From positions 372,001-436,000 of the forward strand of contig NZ_QKLF01000001.1 of assembly GCF_003224335.1 (NCBI RefSeq): a stretch of 64,000 bases of DNA, written 5' to 3'. Shown here in pieces: positions 36,301 to 47,165 of the stretch (the first letter of the stretch is position 1; each line of letters starts with the position of its first letter). This DNA comes from Curtobacterium sp. MCJR17_055 (GTDB lineage: Bacteria > Actinomycetota > Actinomycetes > Actinomycetales > Microbacteriaceae). The position numbers and the translations under genes are program-made. Below the pieces are notes generated by a model. That model was not told the origin of the DNA, ran no database searches, and was given only the letters and a program-made list of their open reading frames with translations.

Positions 36301-36876
36301 CTACTCGGGGGACGAGCCGCTGTCCGTCCCGCGGTCGGTGTCGCTGCCGCTGCCGTCACCGGTGTCGCCGCGGCGCTCGAGTTCGTCATCGGTCTCGTCC
36401 GACAGCCCGGACTCGAGGACGGACGAGAGCATCGACCGCACCCAGTCCACGTCCGGCGTCTGCACCGTCGAGCTGACCGGGGTGCCGGACTCGGTCCTCG
36501 GCGCCGGGGTGGCCGAAGCGCCGGCCTCGCTGCCCATCACCAGGTAGCTCTCCTCGCCCGGGTACACGTAGAGCAGGCGGTCGCGCGCCTGTGCCTCGAT
36601 GTAAGCGGGGTCGTCCCAGCGCGCCACGTCGTGCTTCTTCTGCGCGACGTCGGCCTTCTGCGCCGCGACCTGCCGCTGCATGTCGGTGATCTGGTCCTGC
36701 TGCTGCACGAGCGTGCGGAGCGAGGGGGCGAGCACCACGACGAAGAGCACGATGATCGCGAGCATCAGCAAGCTGAACCCGGAGAAGTGCAGCGACCGGT
36801 ACCACGGCTGTCCCGAGGTCGCTCCCTCGGGCATGGCCACGGGGACGCGGCGGACGCGGGGCTTCTGGCTGGGCAC
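36301..36876 (-). CDS. ftsB: Septum formation initiator (FtsB/DivIC family)
   Basis: 191 residues from GTG 36876, chosen because TATCGT lies 7 nt upstream and no Shine-Dalgarno supports the ATG 12 codons earlier. A basic N-terminus, one membrane helix (about 35-57), then a coiled coil with LRTLVQQQDQITDMQ and the motif WDDPAYIEAQARDRLLYVYPGE, hallmark of FtsB/DivIC. The C-terminal 70 residues are acidic and low-complexity. It links FtsL and FtsQ in the divisome. eno lies upstream on the same strand. Confidence 0.92.
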   Translation of the reverse strand: MPSQKPRVRRVPVAMPEGATSGQPWYRSLHFSGFSLLMLAIIVLFVVVLAPSLRTLVQQQDQITDMQRQVAAQKADVAQKKHDVARWDDPAYIEAQARDRLLYVYPGEESYLVMGSEAGASATPAPRTESGTPVSSTVQTPDVDWVRSMLSSVLESGLSDETDDELERRGDTGDGSGSDTDRGTDSGSSPE

Positions 36877-36883
36877 GACGACG

Positions 36884-36889
36884 ACGATA
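36884..36889 (-). promoter_or_regulatory. -10 box of ftsB
   Basis: TATCGT on the minus strand, 7 nt before GTG 36876. Confidence 0.45.
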
Positions 36890-36912
36890 ACGCGGCCGTC
36901 GGGGCTCGGCAT

Positions 36913-37485
36913 CCCGCCGCGCGCGCGTTGCGCACCCTCTCAGCGACGGCTGCCGACGCTGGAGGCGCGCCCCGCGCCTCCAGTCCGGCTCGGGTCCCCG
37001 AGACGCCCCCGCCGCGCCGAGACGCCGCGACCTCGCCGAGACGCCGCCGAATCCGGAGGCGTCTCGCGCGCACCGCGGCGTCACGCGCAGACGGGGGCGT
37101 CACGCGCAGACGGGGGCGTCACGCTACACCTGCCTGGAGGCACGGCCCGGGTCTCCCGGCTGGCTCGGGTCCCGGGACGTCAACTGACCGACGGGACGCC
37201 GCCGGCCGCCGAACCGCCGCCACCTCGGCGAGACGCCGCCGAATTCGGAGGCGTCTCGCGCGCACCGCGGCGTCGTCCGCAGACGGGGGCGTCTCGCGCA
37301 GACGGGGCGTCCCGCGCAGACGGGAGGAACGGCTCGCGCAGACGGGAGGAACGGCTCGCGCGGACAGGGCGTCTCGCGCAGACGAGGCGGCTCGCGTGAG
37401 TCGGTGGCACGCGCGGACGGGGCCGTTCCGCGGAACGGCGAGACGCCGCCCTCCGGACGGAGGACGGCGTCTCGGGGGTGCTGGG
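36913..37485. repeat. Repeat-rich intergenic region, GAGACGCC element cluster
   Basis: No gene is seen in about 570 bp between ftsB and eno. Ten GAGACGCC/GGCGTCTC octamers lie at 37000-37475. A 52-bp segment (37031-37082) recurs almost exactly at 37223-37274; each is a palindrome around CCGAATTCGG or CCGAATCCGG flanked by GAGACGCC and GGCGTCTC. Tandem units follow: CACGCGCAGACGGGGGCGT at 37082 and 37101, and GCGCAGACGGGAGGAACGGC twice near 37315-37357. A TGGAGGC hairpin lies at 36959-36983 (11-bp stem). Confidence 0.85.
37439..37474 (-). terminator. eno terminator built from GAGACGCC arms
   Basis: CGAGACGCCG (37439-37448) pairs with CGGCGTCTCG (37465-37474), and inner CCTCCG pairs with CGGAGG. 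It lies 12 nt after the eno stop. Confidence 0.75.
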
Positions 37486-40112
<2,627 letters not shown>

Positions 40113-40143
40113 GCCGTCGATTCTCGCAGAGCAGGACCGCCTC

Positions 40144-40172
40144 TTGCAGCAGCGTGTGTCCGCTGATATGCT
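40144..40172 (+). promoter_or_regulatory. Good sigma-70-type promoter in the hisS/mazG gap
   Basis: TTGCAG (40144-40149), a 17-nt spacer and TATGCT (40167-40172) on the + strand. It points away from hisS and towards the 3' end of mazG; no + strand gene follows before nhaA at 41392. Confidence 0.6.
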
Positions 40173-40178
40173 GAATCC

Positions 40179-40344
40179 AGAACCTCGGTCGGAGCGTGCC
40201 TGATCCGCGCGTCGGCCGGCAGCGGAGGCGGCGTGCTGCAAGCGCCTCCGCGGTTCGAGCGGGATCCCCTGTCGGCGTCGCTCCCTGGTGACGCCGTCTC
40301 CCGCTCGCGGGCGTCCTCCTTTTTCGGGTTAGGAGGACGCCCGC
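40179..40344 (+). ncRNA. Candidate small RNA between hisS and mazG
   Basis: From the promoter at 40144-40172 a transcript of about 165 nt would start near 40179. It contains a 9-bp hairpin GCGGAGGCG/CGCCTCCGC (40222-40251), an 8-bp outer stem GAGCGGGA/TCCCGCTC enclosing GGCGTC/GACGCC (about 40257-40306) and ends in a 13-bp hairpin (40307-40344). No start codon with a ribosome site or coding pattern is seen. It lacks the signature motifs of SRP RNA, tmRNA and RNase P. Unverified. Confidence 0.35.
40307..40344. terminator. Hairpin downstream of mazG
   Basis: A 13-bp stem (40307-40319 with 40332-40344, arm GCGGGCGTCCTCC) with a 12-nt loop containing TTTTT on the + strand. It lies 23 nt after the mazG stop and would also end the + strand candidate RNA. 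Confidence 0.65.
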
Positions 40345-40367
40345 TCCTCGTCGCCTCCGCGGTCGTC

Positions 40368-41267
40368 TCAGCGGTCGTCCTGCTCGAGGCTGCGGCCCGC
40401 CACCTCGAGCATCGCCACCGCGGCTCGGAGACTCGCGATCGGGTCCAGGCCCTGTTCGTGCGCGACGGCCACCTCGGCGAGCATCCCGGCGCCCCAGGCC
40501 GCGTCGACCCGGGTCCCCGGCTGCTGCCCGGCAGCGGCGTCACCGGGGTCCGCGGCGCCGACGAGGTGCGCAGCACCGACCGCGCTGGAGGCCGCCACTC
40601 CGTCGGCGACACCGGGAGCGTCGGCGACACCGGGAGCGTCGGCGACACCGGGAGCACCGGGCGCTCCGGGAGCGATCGGGGCACCGGGGACGTCGGCGGC
40701 AGCGGGAACCCCGGCGACACCGGGAGCGACGGGGGCACCGGGGACGGGATCGACCACCTCGAGCACGGCGCCGTCCGTCACGGAGGCCATCGCGGCGTGC
40801 AGGTCACCGCGCTCCTCCAGCCGCTCCAGGAGCTTCACGGCACGTTCGAGCGGCGGCATCGCCCGCGGCACACCCGTGTACGCGCTCGTCCGCGACGACT
40901 TCTCGGCGGCCTTGGCGGCACGCCAGACCCGGATGACGTCCTCGACCGTGTGCGCTTCCTCGTCGCCGAAGACGTGCGGGTGGCGGCGCTGCATCTTCTC
41001 GCGCACGGAGTCGGCCACGTCGTCGAGGTCGAACCTGCCCTGCCGCGCGGCGATCCCCGCGTGCAACACCACCTGGTACAGGACGTCGCCCAGTTCCTCG
41101 CGGAGCTCGTCGTCGTCCCCGCCGTCGATCGCGTCGACGAGCTCGTAGGTCTCCTCGACGGCGTACCGGGCGAGGGTGGCGTGGGTCTGCTCGCGGTTCC
41201 AGACGCATCCGTGCTCGGGGTCGAGCAGGCGGTCCACGACGGCGACGAGTTCGGCAACGGCAGTCAT
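40368..41267 (-). CDS. mazG: MazG-family nucleotide pyrophosphohydrolase with Pro/Ala-Gly insertion
   Basis: 299 residues. The catalytic core (about 1-155) has EETYELVDAIDGG and LREELGDVLYQVVLH, the ExxE...ExxD metal ligands, and RRHPHVFGDE. It hydrolyses NTPs to NMP and PPi as house-cleaning. Between about 168 and 225 lies a low-complexity run of APGAPGAPGVADAPGVAD type; its DNA has three exact 18-bp units (40602-40655). The C-terminal helix (AGMLAEVAVAHEQGLDP) resumes the family pattern. A CAGCAT box lies 6 nt before the ATG. Confidence 0.93.
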   Translation of the reverse strand: MTAVAELVAVVDRLLDPEHGCVWNREQTHATLARYAVEETYELVDAIDGGDDDELREELGDVLYQVVLHAGIAARQGRFDLDDVADSVREKMQRRHPHVFGDEEAHTVEDVIRVWRAAKAAEKSSRTSAYTGVPRAMPPLERAVKLLERLEERGDLHAAMASVTDGAVLEVVDPVPGAPVAPGVAGVPAAADVPGAPIAPGAPGAPGVADAPGVADAPGVADGVAASSAVGAAHLVGAADPGDAAAGQQPGTRVDAAWGAGMLAEVAVAHEQGLDPIASLRAAVAMLEVAGRSLEQDDR

Positions 41268-41322
41268 GCCGCCATGCTGCCACCCGCGGCTCCGCGTGGA
41301 TCGGGCTCCCGGGCCGTCCCGC

Positions 41323-41328
41323 TATCCT
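41323..41328 (+). promoter_or_regulatory. -10 box of nhaA
   Basis: TATCCT; transcription would start about 41335, beside an in-frame GTG at 41338. This raises the option of a leaderless start 18 codons upstream of ATG 41392. Confidence 0.45.
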
Positions 41329-41391
41329 GGTGGAGGTGTGTCGGGAAGCCTGGTCGACGGTCCGTTCCCCGTACCCGATCACCGGAGCCGC

Positions 41392-42570
41392 ATGCCGTCC
41401 TTCGTCCGTTCGCCCCGTTTCAGCGCGATCGCCCTCCTCACCGCCGCCGTCCTCGGACTGGTCGTCGCCAACACCGCACTCGGCCCCGGTCTCGAGCGCG
41501 GCCTCGACTGGCACACCCCGTGGGGAGCGGTCGGCCTCGACCTCTCGATCACCCACTGGGTCAGCGACGGCCTGCTCGCGGTCTTCTTCCTGTTGGTCGC
41601 TATCGAGCTGAAGCACGAGCTGGTCGCCGGCGAGCTCGCGAACCCGAAGACGGCCGTCGTCCCGGCCATCGCCGCGGTCGGCGGTGTGCTCGTGCCGGCG
41701 CTCGTCTACCTGCTCGTCACCGCCGGGACGCCGTACACCCACGGATGGCCGATCCCGACCGCGACGGACATCGCGTTCGCGCTCGGGGTCCTGGCGATGT
41801 TCGGGCGCGGGCTGCCCGCGACGATCCGGGTGTTCCTGCTCGCCCTCGCGGTCCTCGACGACCTGATAGCGATCGTCATCATCGCCGTCGTCTTCGCGCA
41901 CGGCACGGACTTCCTCGCGCTCGGCGGAGCAGCGGTCCTGCTCGTGGTCTTCGCACTGCTCGGACGCCGGCTGCGCCCGGGCAGTGCCGCGCAGCCGTTC
42001 CTCGTCGTCGCGATGGTCCTCGTCGGCCTCGTCACGTGGTGGCTCGTGTACCACTCGGGAGTGCACGCGACCATCGCCGGCGTGGCCCTCGGGTTGGTCC
42101 TCCCCCGACGTCCGGGCGGCACCCTGCACGAGCAGGTCGAGCCGTGGTCGAACGCGATCGTGCTCCCCGTCTTCGCCTTCGTCTCCGCAGCGGTCGTGAT
42201 CCCCGCCGTCGGCGTCGGCGAACTCTCTCCGACGTTCTGGGCGGTCGTCCTGGCGCTGCCGGTCGGCAAGGTCATCGGCATCACCCTGTTCGGCGTCGTG
42301 GCCGGTCGGCTCTTCCGCGGACCGGGTCGGTCGACCCTCTCGGTCAGCTCCGTGATGACGGTCGGCGTGCTCGGCGGCATCGGCTTCACCGTGTCGCTGC
42401 TCATGAACGAACTGGCGTTCGCGGCGAACGAGGAGATCGTCGACGAGGGCGTCCTCGCGGTCCTCGTCGGGTCGGGCATCGCGATGGTCGCGTCCGCGGT
42501 CGTGGTGTCGGTGCGGGCGCGCCGGTACCGCCAGCGGCGCGAGCTGTCCGAGGCCGAAGCCACCGAGTAG
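41392..42570 (+). CDS. nhaA: Na+/H+ antiporter NhaA
   Basis: 392 residues with about 12 membrane helices. The signature PIPTATDIAFALG and the ion-binding Asp pair in ALAVLDDLIAIVII are clear, as is GIGFTVSLLMNELAF near the C-terminus. It exchanges Na+ or Li+ for protons, for pH and salt tolerance. ATG 41392 has CCGGAG 5 nt upstream; GTG 41338, in frame and next to the transcription start, is an alternative. It is divergent from mazG. Confidence 0.95.
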   Translation: MPSFVRSPRFSAIALLTAAVLGLVVANTALGPGLERGLDWHTPWGAVGLDLSITHWVSDGLLAVFFLLVAIELKHELVAGELANPKTAVVPAIAAVGGVLVPALVYLLVTAGTPYTHGWPIPTATDIAFALGVLAMFGRGLPATIRVFLLALAVLDDLIAIVIIAVVFAHGTDFLALGGAAVLLVVFALLGRRLRPGSAAQPFLVVAMVLVGLVTWWLVYHSGVHATIAGVALGLVLPRRPGGTLHEQVEPWSNAIVLPVFAFVSAAVVIPAVGVGELSPTFWAVVLALPVGKVIGITLFGVVAGRLFRGPGRSTLSVSSVMTVGVLGGIGFTVSLLMNELAFAANEEIVDEGVLAVLVGSGIAMVASAVVVSVRARRYRQRRELSEAEATE

Positions 42571-42599
42571 CGCCGACCCATGCGCCGGCGCGACCACGC

Positions 42600-42647
42600 G
42601 ACGGACGGGAGGCCCGGGACGGATCCGTCCCGGGCCTCCCGTCCGTC
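42600..42647. terminator. 48-bp perfect palindrome between convergent nhaA and mfd
   Basis: 42600-42623 and 42624-42647 are exact inverted repeats with GGATCC at the centre. The arm contains GACGGACGGGAGGCCC, nearly the same outer arm as the palindrome at 22502-22555. Confidence 0.9.
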
Positions 42648-42670
42648 CGGTGGTCACCGGACGAGGACCG

Positions 42671-45600
42671 TCAGGCGGCCGGCGCCTCCGCACGGGCGGG
42701 CGCACCGTAGACGGCGGTGAGGATGCTCTCCACCCAACCGATGAGGGCGTCGTCCGGCAGGGTCTCGCCGTGCGGCTTCGGGACCGGGATGCTCGCGGCG
42801 TCCTGCTGCGGGAACCAGCGTGCACCGGCGAACATCCGCTTGAGGCGGACCTGCGCCGAGTCGGCGAGTTCCTTGCCCGCCACCCGCAGGTTCGACCCCA
42901 TGACGACCACGTCGGACAGGCCGACCTGCTGCGCCATCCGGCGGAGGCGGGACACCTCGATCAGCGTCAGCACGGCCTGCGGCGGCGTGCCGTACCGGTC
43001 GGTGAGCTCGTCGAGGACCATGTCGATCGCCTCGGGCTGCGCGGCCGGGGCCGACGCGGCGGAGAGCTTCTGGTACGCCTCGAGTCGGAGTCGCTCGGAC
43101 TCGACGTAGTCCTCCGGGATGTGCGCGTCGACGGGGATCTCGAGCCGGAGCTCGGTCTGTCCCTCCGCCACGTCCCCGCGGAACTGCGACACCGCCTCGC
43201 CGATCATCCGCAGGTACAGGTCGAACCCGACGCCCGCGATGTGCCCGGACTGCTCGCCGCCGAGCAGGTTGCCGGCACCGCGGATCTCGAGGTCCTTCAT
43301 CGCGACCTGCATGCCCGCGCCGAGCTCGTTGTTCGCCGCGATCGTCTCGAGGCGGTCCTGCGCGGTCTCGGACAGCGGCTTCTCGGCGTCGTACAGGAAG
43401 TACGCGTACCCGCGCTCGCGCCCACGACCGACACGGCCGCGGAGTTGGTGGAGCTGCGACAGGCCGTACTTGTCCGCCTTGTCGATGATGAGGGTGTTCG
43501 CGTTCGCGATGTCCAGACCGGTCTCGATGATCGTCGTGGACACGAGCACGTCGAACCGGCGCTCCCAGAAGTCGACCATGACCTGCTCGAGGGCCTGCTC
43601 GCCCATCTGCCCGTGCGCCACGGCGATGCGGGCGTCCGGCACGATCTCGGCCAGGTGCGACGCGACCGACTGGATGTCCTTCACGCGGTTGTGCACGTAG
43701 AACACCTGGCCCTCGCGGAGCATCTCGCGCTTGATCGCCGCGGCCACCTGCAGGTCCGACTGCGGTCCGACGAACGTGAGGATCGGGTGCCGGTCCTCCG
43801 GCGGGGTCGCGAGGGTCGACATCTCACGGATGCCGGTCACCGCCATCTCGAGCGAGCGCGGGATCGGCGTCGCGGACATCGCCAAGACGTCGACGTTCGT
43901 CTTGAGCTTCTTGAGCTGGTCCTTGTGCTCGACACCGAAGCGCTGCTCCTCGTCGATGATGACGAGGCCGACGTCCTTGAACTGCACGCTCTGCGACAGG
44001 ATCCGGTGCGTGCCGATGACGACGTCGACGGTGCCGTCGGCGAGGCCCGCGAGGGTCTCCTTCGTCTCCTTCTCGGTCTGGAACCGGCTCAGGGCGCGCA
44101 GGTTCACCGGGAACCCGGCGAACCGCTCCTGGAACGTCTCCATGTGCTGGCGGACGAGCAGCGTCGTCGGGACGAGCACGGCGACCTGCTTGCCGTCCTG
44201 CACCGCCTTGAACGCGGCGCGGATCGCGACCTCGGTCTTGCCGTAGCCGACGTCTCCGGAGAGCAGCCGGTCCATCGGGATCGGGCTCTCCATGTCGCGC
44301 TTGATCTCGTCGATGGTCGTCAGCTGGTCGACGGTCTCCGCGAAGGGGAACGCCTCTTCCAGCTCGCGCTGCCACGGGGTGTCCGGCCCGAACGCGTGCC
44401 CCTTCGACGCCATGCGGGCGGAGTACAGCTTCACGAGGTCCACCGCGATGTCGCGCACGGCCTTGCGCGCCTTCGACTTCGCCGCAGACCAGTCCGAGCC
44501 GCCCATCTTCGACAGGGTCGGGTTCTCGCCGCCGACGTACCGGGACAGCTGGTCGAGCTGGTCGGTCGGCACGAAGAGCTTGTCGCCGGGGTAGTTCCGC
44601 TTCGAGGGCGCGTACTCGAGCACCAGGTACTCACGCTGCTGCTTGACGGCGTTCCGGCCGCCGGAACTGACCTCCCTGCTGACCAGTTCCACGAACTTGC
44701 CGATGCCGTGCGTGGCGTGCACGACGACGTCGCCCGGCTTCAGCTGCAGCGGGTCGACGACGTTCTTGCGCCGGCTCGCGAGCTTCTTGACGGTGCGGGC
44801 GCCCTGCTGGACGCTGCGGCCGTAGAACTCGGCCTCGCTGAGGAGCGCGATGCGCGGGTCCGCGACGGCGAAGCCGTGCTCGACGCTGGCCGTCGTGACG
44901 ATGGCGACGCCCGGCTCGGGAGGCCCGTCCAGCGTCTCGGCGCGCGCGGCCACCCCGGCGTCGGCGAGCACCTGCACCGCACGTTCGACGAGGCCCTGGC
45001 CCTGCGCCGTCACGACGACGGCCCACTGGTCGTCGGTCAGCGCCTTGACGTGGGCGACCGCACCGTCCGCACTGCCGGCGAAGCTCGGGATCGCCTCGCC
45101 CGGGACGCGGATGTACTCCCCCGCCTCGGCGGCCGCGTCGGCGTCGCTCAGCGGTTCGTCGGCGCCGGAGTCGAACGGCGACACCGTCCACCACGTGCGC
45201 TGCCCGCGGGTGTTCTTCAGCTGCTGGACCGTGAGGAAGTTGCCCGCGTCGAGGTCGATGGGCGCCTGGGCACCCGCCACGGCCGCGCTCCACGCCGCCT
45301 GCAGGAACTCCTGGTTCGTCTCGGCCAGGCTGTGCGCGCGACCGCTCACCCGCTCCGGCGAGAAGACCGCGATCGTCGCTTCCTCGGGCAGGTACTCCGT
45401 CACCGGCACGAGCTTGCGGACCAGCGCCGGGGCGAGGGACTCCATGCCCTCGACGGGGATCCCCTCGGACACCTTCGCGAGCATCTGCGACAGGTTCGGG
45501 AACTCGTGGAGCATCTCGCGCGCCCGCTGCCGGACGTCGTCGCTCAGGAGCAGTTCGCGTGATGCGGTGAGCTCCACCGCGTCGAGGTCGTCGTCCGTGG

Positions 45601-46264
45601 ACCGCTGGTCGGCCACCGAGAACGCCTTGATGCCCTCGATCTCGTCACCGAAGAAGTCGACGCGGACGGGGTGGTCGGCCGTCGGCGGGAAGACGTCGAG
45701 GATGCCGCCGCGGACGGCGAACTCCCCGCGGCGGGTGACGAGGTCCACCCGGGCGTACGCGAGGTCGACGAGCTGTGCGGCGATCGCGCCGAGGTCGTTG
45801 CCCCGCGACGCGCTCCGCAGCACGACCGGCGCGAGCTCGGTCAGGTTGTCGGCGATCGGTTGGAGCGCCGCCCGGACGCTCGCGACCACGACGGTCGTCC
45901 GGCGCTCCGCGGCAGGGGCGTCCTGCCACCGCTGCAGTGCGCGGAGGGTCGCGATGCGGGTGCCGACGGTCTGCGGGCTCGGGCTGAGACGCTCGTGCGG
46001 CAGGGTCTCCCACGCCGGGAACTCGAGCACGTCCGCGTCGGGGACGGTGCAGCTGAGGGCGTCACGGACGGCTTCGGCCTCCCGCCCGGTCGCGGTGATG
46101 ACGAAGGCGCACTGCGGGCCCGAGCGCTCGGCCAGCAGGGCGGCGAACAGGGGCACGCGCAGACCGTCGACCACCGAGAAGTCGGCGTCGCGAGGAGCGG
46201 CACGGAGCGCACGATCGAAGGAGGAGGCGCGCGAGAGCGCAGGGATGAGGCCCGAGATCGTCAC
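42671..46264 (-). CDS. mfd: Transcription-repair coupling factor Mfd
   Basis: 1197 residues, full length. Order: UvrB-homology region (1-about 330), RNA-polymerase-interacting domain near 490-550 (GDVVVHATHGIGKFVEL), the RecG-like motor with Walker A MDRLLSGDVGYGKTEVAIRA, VVIGTHRILSQS, DEEQRFGVEH and the TRG motif region, then the C-terminal TRCF domain (about 1040-1150). It removes stalled RNA polymerase at lesions and recruits UvrA. GTG 46264 lies 7 nt after TACCAT without a Shine-Dalgarno, so it seems leaderless. Confidence 0.97.
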   Translation of the reverse strand: MTISGLIPALSRASSFDRALRAAPRDADFSVVDGLRVPLFAALLAERSGPQCAFVITATGREAEAVRDALSCTVPDADVLEFPAWETLPHERLSPSPQTVGTRIATLRALQRWQDAPAAERRTTVVVASVRAALQPIADNLTELAPVVLRSASRGNDLGAIAAQLVDLAYARVDLVTRRGEFAVRGGILDVFPPTADHPVRVDFFGDEIEGIKAFSVADQRSTDDDLDAVELTASRELLLSDDVRQRAREMLHEFPNLSQMLAKVSEGIPVEGMESLAPALVRKLVPVTEYLPEEATIAVFSPERVSGRAHSLAETNQEFLQAAWSAAVAGAQAPIDLDAGNFLTVQQLKNTRGQRTWWTVSPFDSGADEPLSDADAAAEAGEYIRVPGEAIPSFAGSADGAVAHVKALTDDQWAVVVTAQGQGLVERAVQVLADAGVAARAETLDGPPEPGVAIVTTASVEHGFAVADPRIALLSEAEFYGRSVQQGARTVKKLASRRKNVVDPLQLKPGDVVVHATHGIGKFVELVSREVSSGGRNAVKQQREYLVLEYAPSKRNYPGDKLFVPTDQLDQLSRYVGGENPTLSKMGGSDWSAAKSKARKAVRDIAVDLVKLYSARMASKGHAFGPDTPWQRELEEAFPFAETVDQLTTIDEIKRDMESPIPMDRLLSGDVGYGKTEVAIRAAFKAVQDGKQVAVLVPTTLLVRQHMETFQERFAGFPVNLRALSRFQTEKETKETLAGLADGTVDVVIGTHRILSQSVQFKDVGLVIIDEEQRFGVEHKDQLKKLKTNVDVLAMSATPIPRSLEMAVTGIREMSTLATPPEDRHPILTFVGPQSDLQVAAAIKREMLREGQVFYVHNRVKDIQSVASHLAEIVPDARIAVAHGQMGEQALEQVMVDFWERRFDVLVSTTIIETGLDIANANTLIIDKADKYGLSQLHQLRGRVGRGRERGYAYFLYDAEKPLSETAQDRLETIAANNELGAGMQVAMKDLEIRGAGNLLGGEQSGHIAGVGFDLYLRMIGEAVSQFRGDVAEGQTELRLEIPVDAHIPEDYVESERLRLEAYQKLSAASAPAAQPEAIDMVLDELTDRYGTPPQAVLTLIEVSRLRRMAQQVGLSDVVVMGSNLRVAGKELADSAQVRLKRMFAGARWFPQQDAASIPVPKPHGETLPDDALIGWVESILTAVYGAPARAEAPAA

Positions 46265-46271
46265 TCACACG

Positions 46272-46277
46272 ATGGTA
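46272..46277 (-). promoter_or_regulatory. -10 box of mfd
   Basis: TACCAT on the minus strand, 7 nt before GTG 46264. Confidence 0.5.
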
Positions 46278-46368
46278 CCGGCGGCCCCCGACAGCGGTCG
46301 CGGCGTGCGCGACGGGCGAACAGGAGGCGCGTGGCGGAGCCGGGGCGGGCCTCCCGGCCGGTTCCGGC

Positions 46369-46554
46369 TCAGGAGCTGCCCGGCTCCAGGTCGTCCGGCG
46401 GCGGCGTCGGCTCGCCCTCGCGCGCCTGCTCGGCCGCGCGGCGACCGAGGAAGCGCGCCGTCCCGACGAGCGCGATGCCCATGACCGAGACGACGACGAG
46501 CGCGGCCGTGGCGAACGGGTTCGTCGCGAGCACGACGGCGGCGACGACGTTCAT
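46369..46554 (-). CDS. Small membrane protein coupled to pth
   Basis: 61 residues: one or two short membrane helices (about 3-33), then RFLGRRAAEQARE and an acidic Pro-rich tail. Its ATG shares one base with the pth stop (TGATG), so it is translationally coupled to pth. No family recognised. mfd follows after 104 nt with its own promoter. Confidence 0.75.
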   Translation of the reverse strand: MNVVAAVVLATNPFATAALVVVSVMGIALVGTARFLGRRAAEQAREGEPTPPPDDLEPGSS

Positions 46555-47138
46555 CAGGCCGGGGCGTGGAAGCGCTGCTGCGCGGCGAGCAGGCCGTCGG
46601 TCACGATCGCCTCGACGGCGTCGGCCGCGTCGGCGAGGAGGTTCGGCAGCGCCTTCTTCTCGGCGGCGGAGAAGTCACGCAGCACGTAGTCGGCCGGGTC
46701 CTGACGACCGGGCGGGCGTCCGATGCCGACCCGCACGCGGGCGAACTCGTTCGTGTTCGTCGCCTTGATGACGTCGCGGATGCCGTTGTGCCCGCCGTGG
46801 CCACCGTTGCCCTTGAGCTTCACGGAGTCGAACGGCAGGTCGAGCTCGTCGTGGACCAGGATCAGGTCCGCCGGCGGCACGCTGTAGAACCCGAGGACGG
46901 CGGAGACCGGACCGCCGGACGTGTTCATGAACGACCCGGGCTTCGCGAGGACGAGCTTCGGCCCCCCCGGTACGAGGCGCCCCTCGGCGACCTGGTTCGG
47001 GGTCTTGTGCTTCCTGAACGTGGCACCCATCCGGGCGGCCAGTTCGTCGAGGACCATCTGGCCGACGTTGTGACGGTTGCCCGCGTAGTCGGGCCCGGGG
47101 TTCCCGAGCCCGACCACCACGAACGTGCGCTCCGCCAT
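46554..47138 (-). CDS. pth: Peptidyl-tRNA hydrolase
   Basis: 194 residues. VVVGLGNPGPDYAGNRHNVGQ carries the conserved Asn and catalytic His; KPGSFMNTSGGPV, DLILVHDELDLPFDSV (catalytic Asp) and GGHGGHNGIRDVI are the other Pth motifs. It releases peptides from drop-off peptidyl-tRNAs. It follows rplY by 27 nt, the conserved actinobacterial pair. Confidence 0.97.
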   Translation of the reverse strand: MAERTFVVVGLGNPGPDYAGNRHNVGQMVLDELAARMGATFRKHKTPNQVAEGRLVPGGPKLVLAKPGSFMNTSGGPVSAVLGFYSVPPADLILVHDELDLPFDSVKLKGNGGHGGHNGIRDVIKATNTNEFARVRVGIGRPPGRQDPADYVLRDFSAAEKKALPNLLADAADAVEAIVTDGLLAAQQRFHAPA

Positions 47139-47165
47139 CAGCGTCGGCCAGACGTCGTCGTCGTC

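Noticed and set aside
40113..40250. A T-box riboswitch upstream of hisS
   Set aside because: The hisS 5' side has no T-box consensus and probably little leader; the promoter in the gap points the other way.
40222..40344. The hisS/mazG gap as SRP RNA, tmRNA or RNase P RNA
   Set aside because: The SRP tetraloop region with GGAAGGAAGC, the tmRNA tag or ends, and the RNase P conserved blocks are all absent.
40233..42710. An 825-codon + strand frame over mazG and nhaA
   Set aside because: Out of frame with NhaA and antisense to MazG; no family features.
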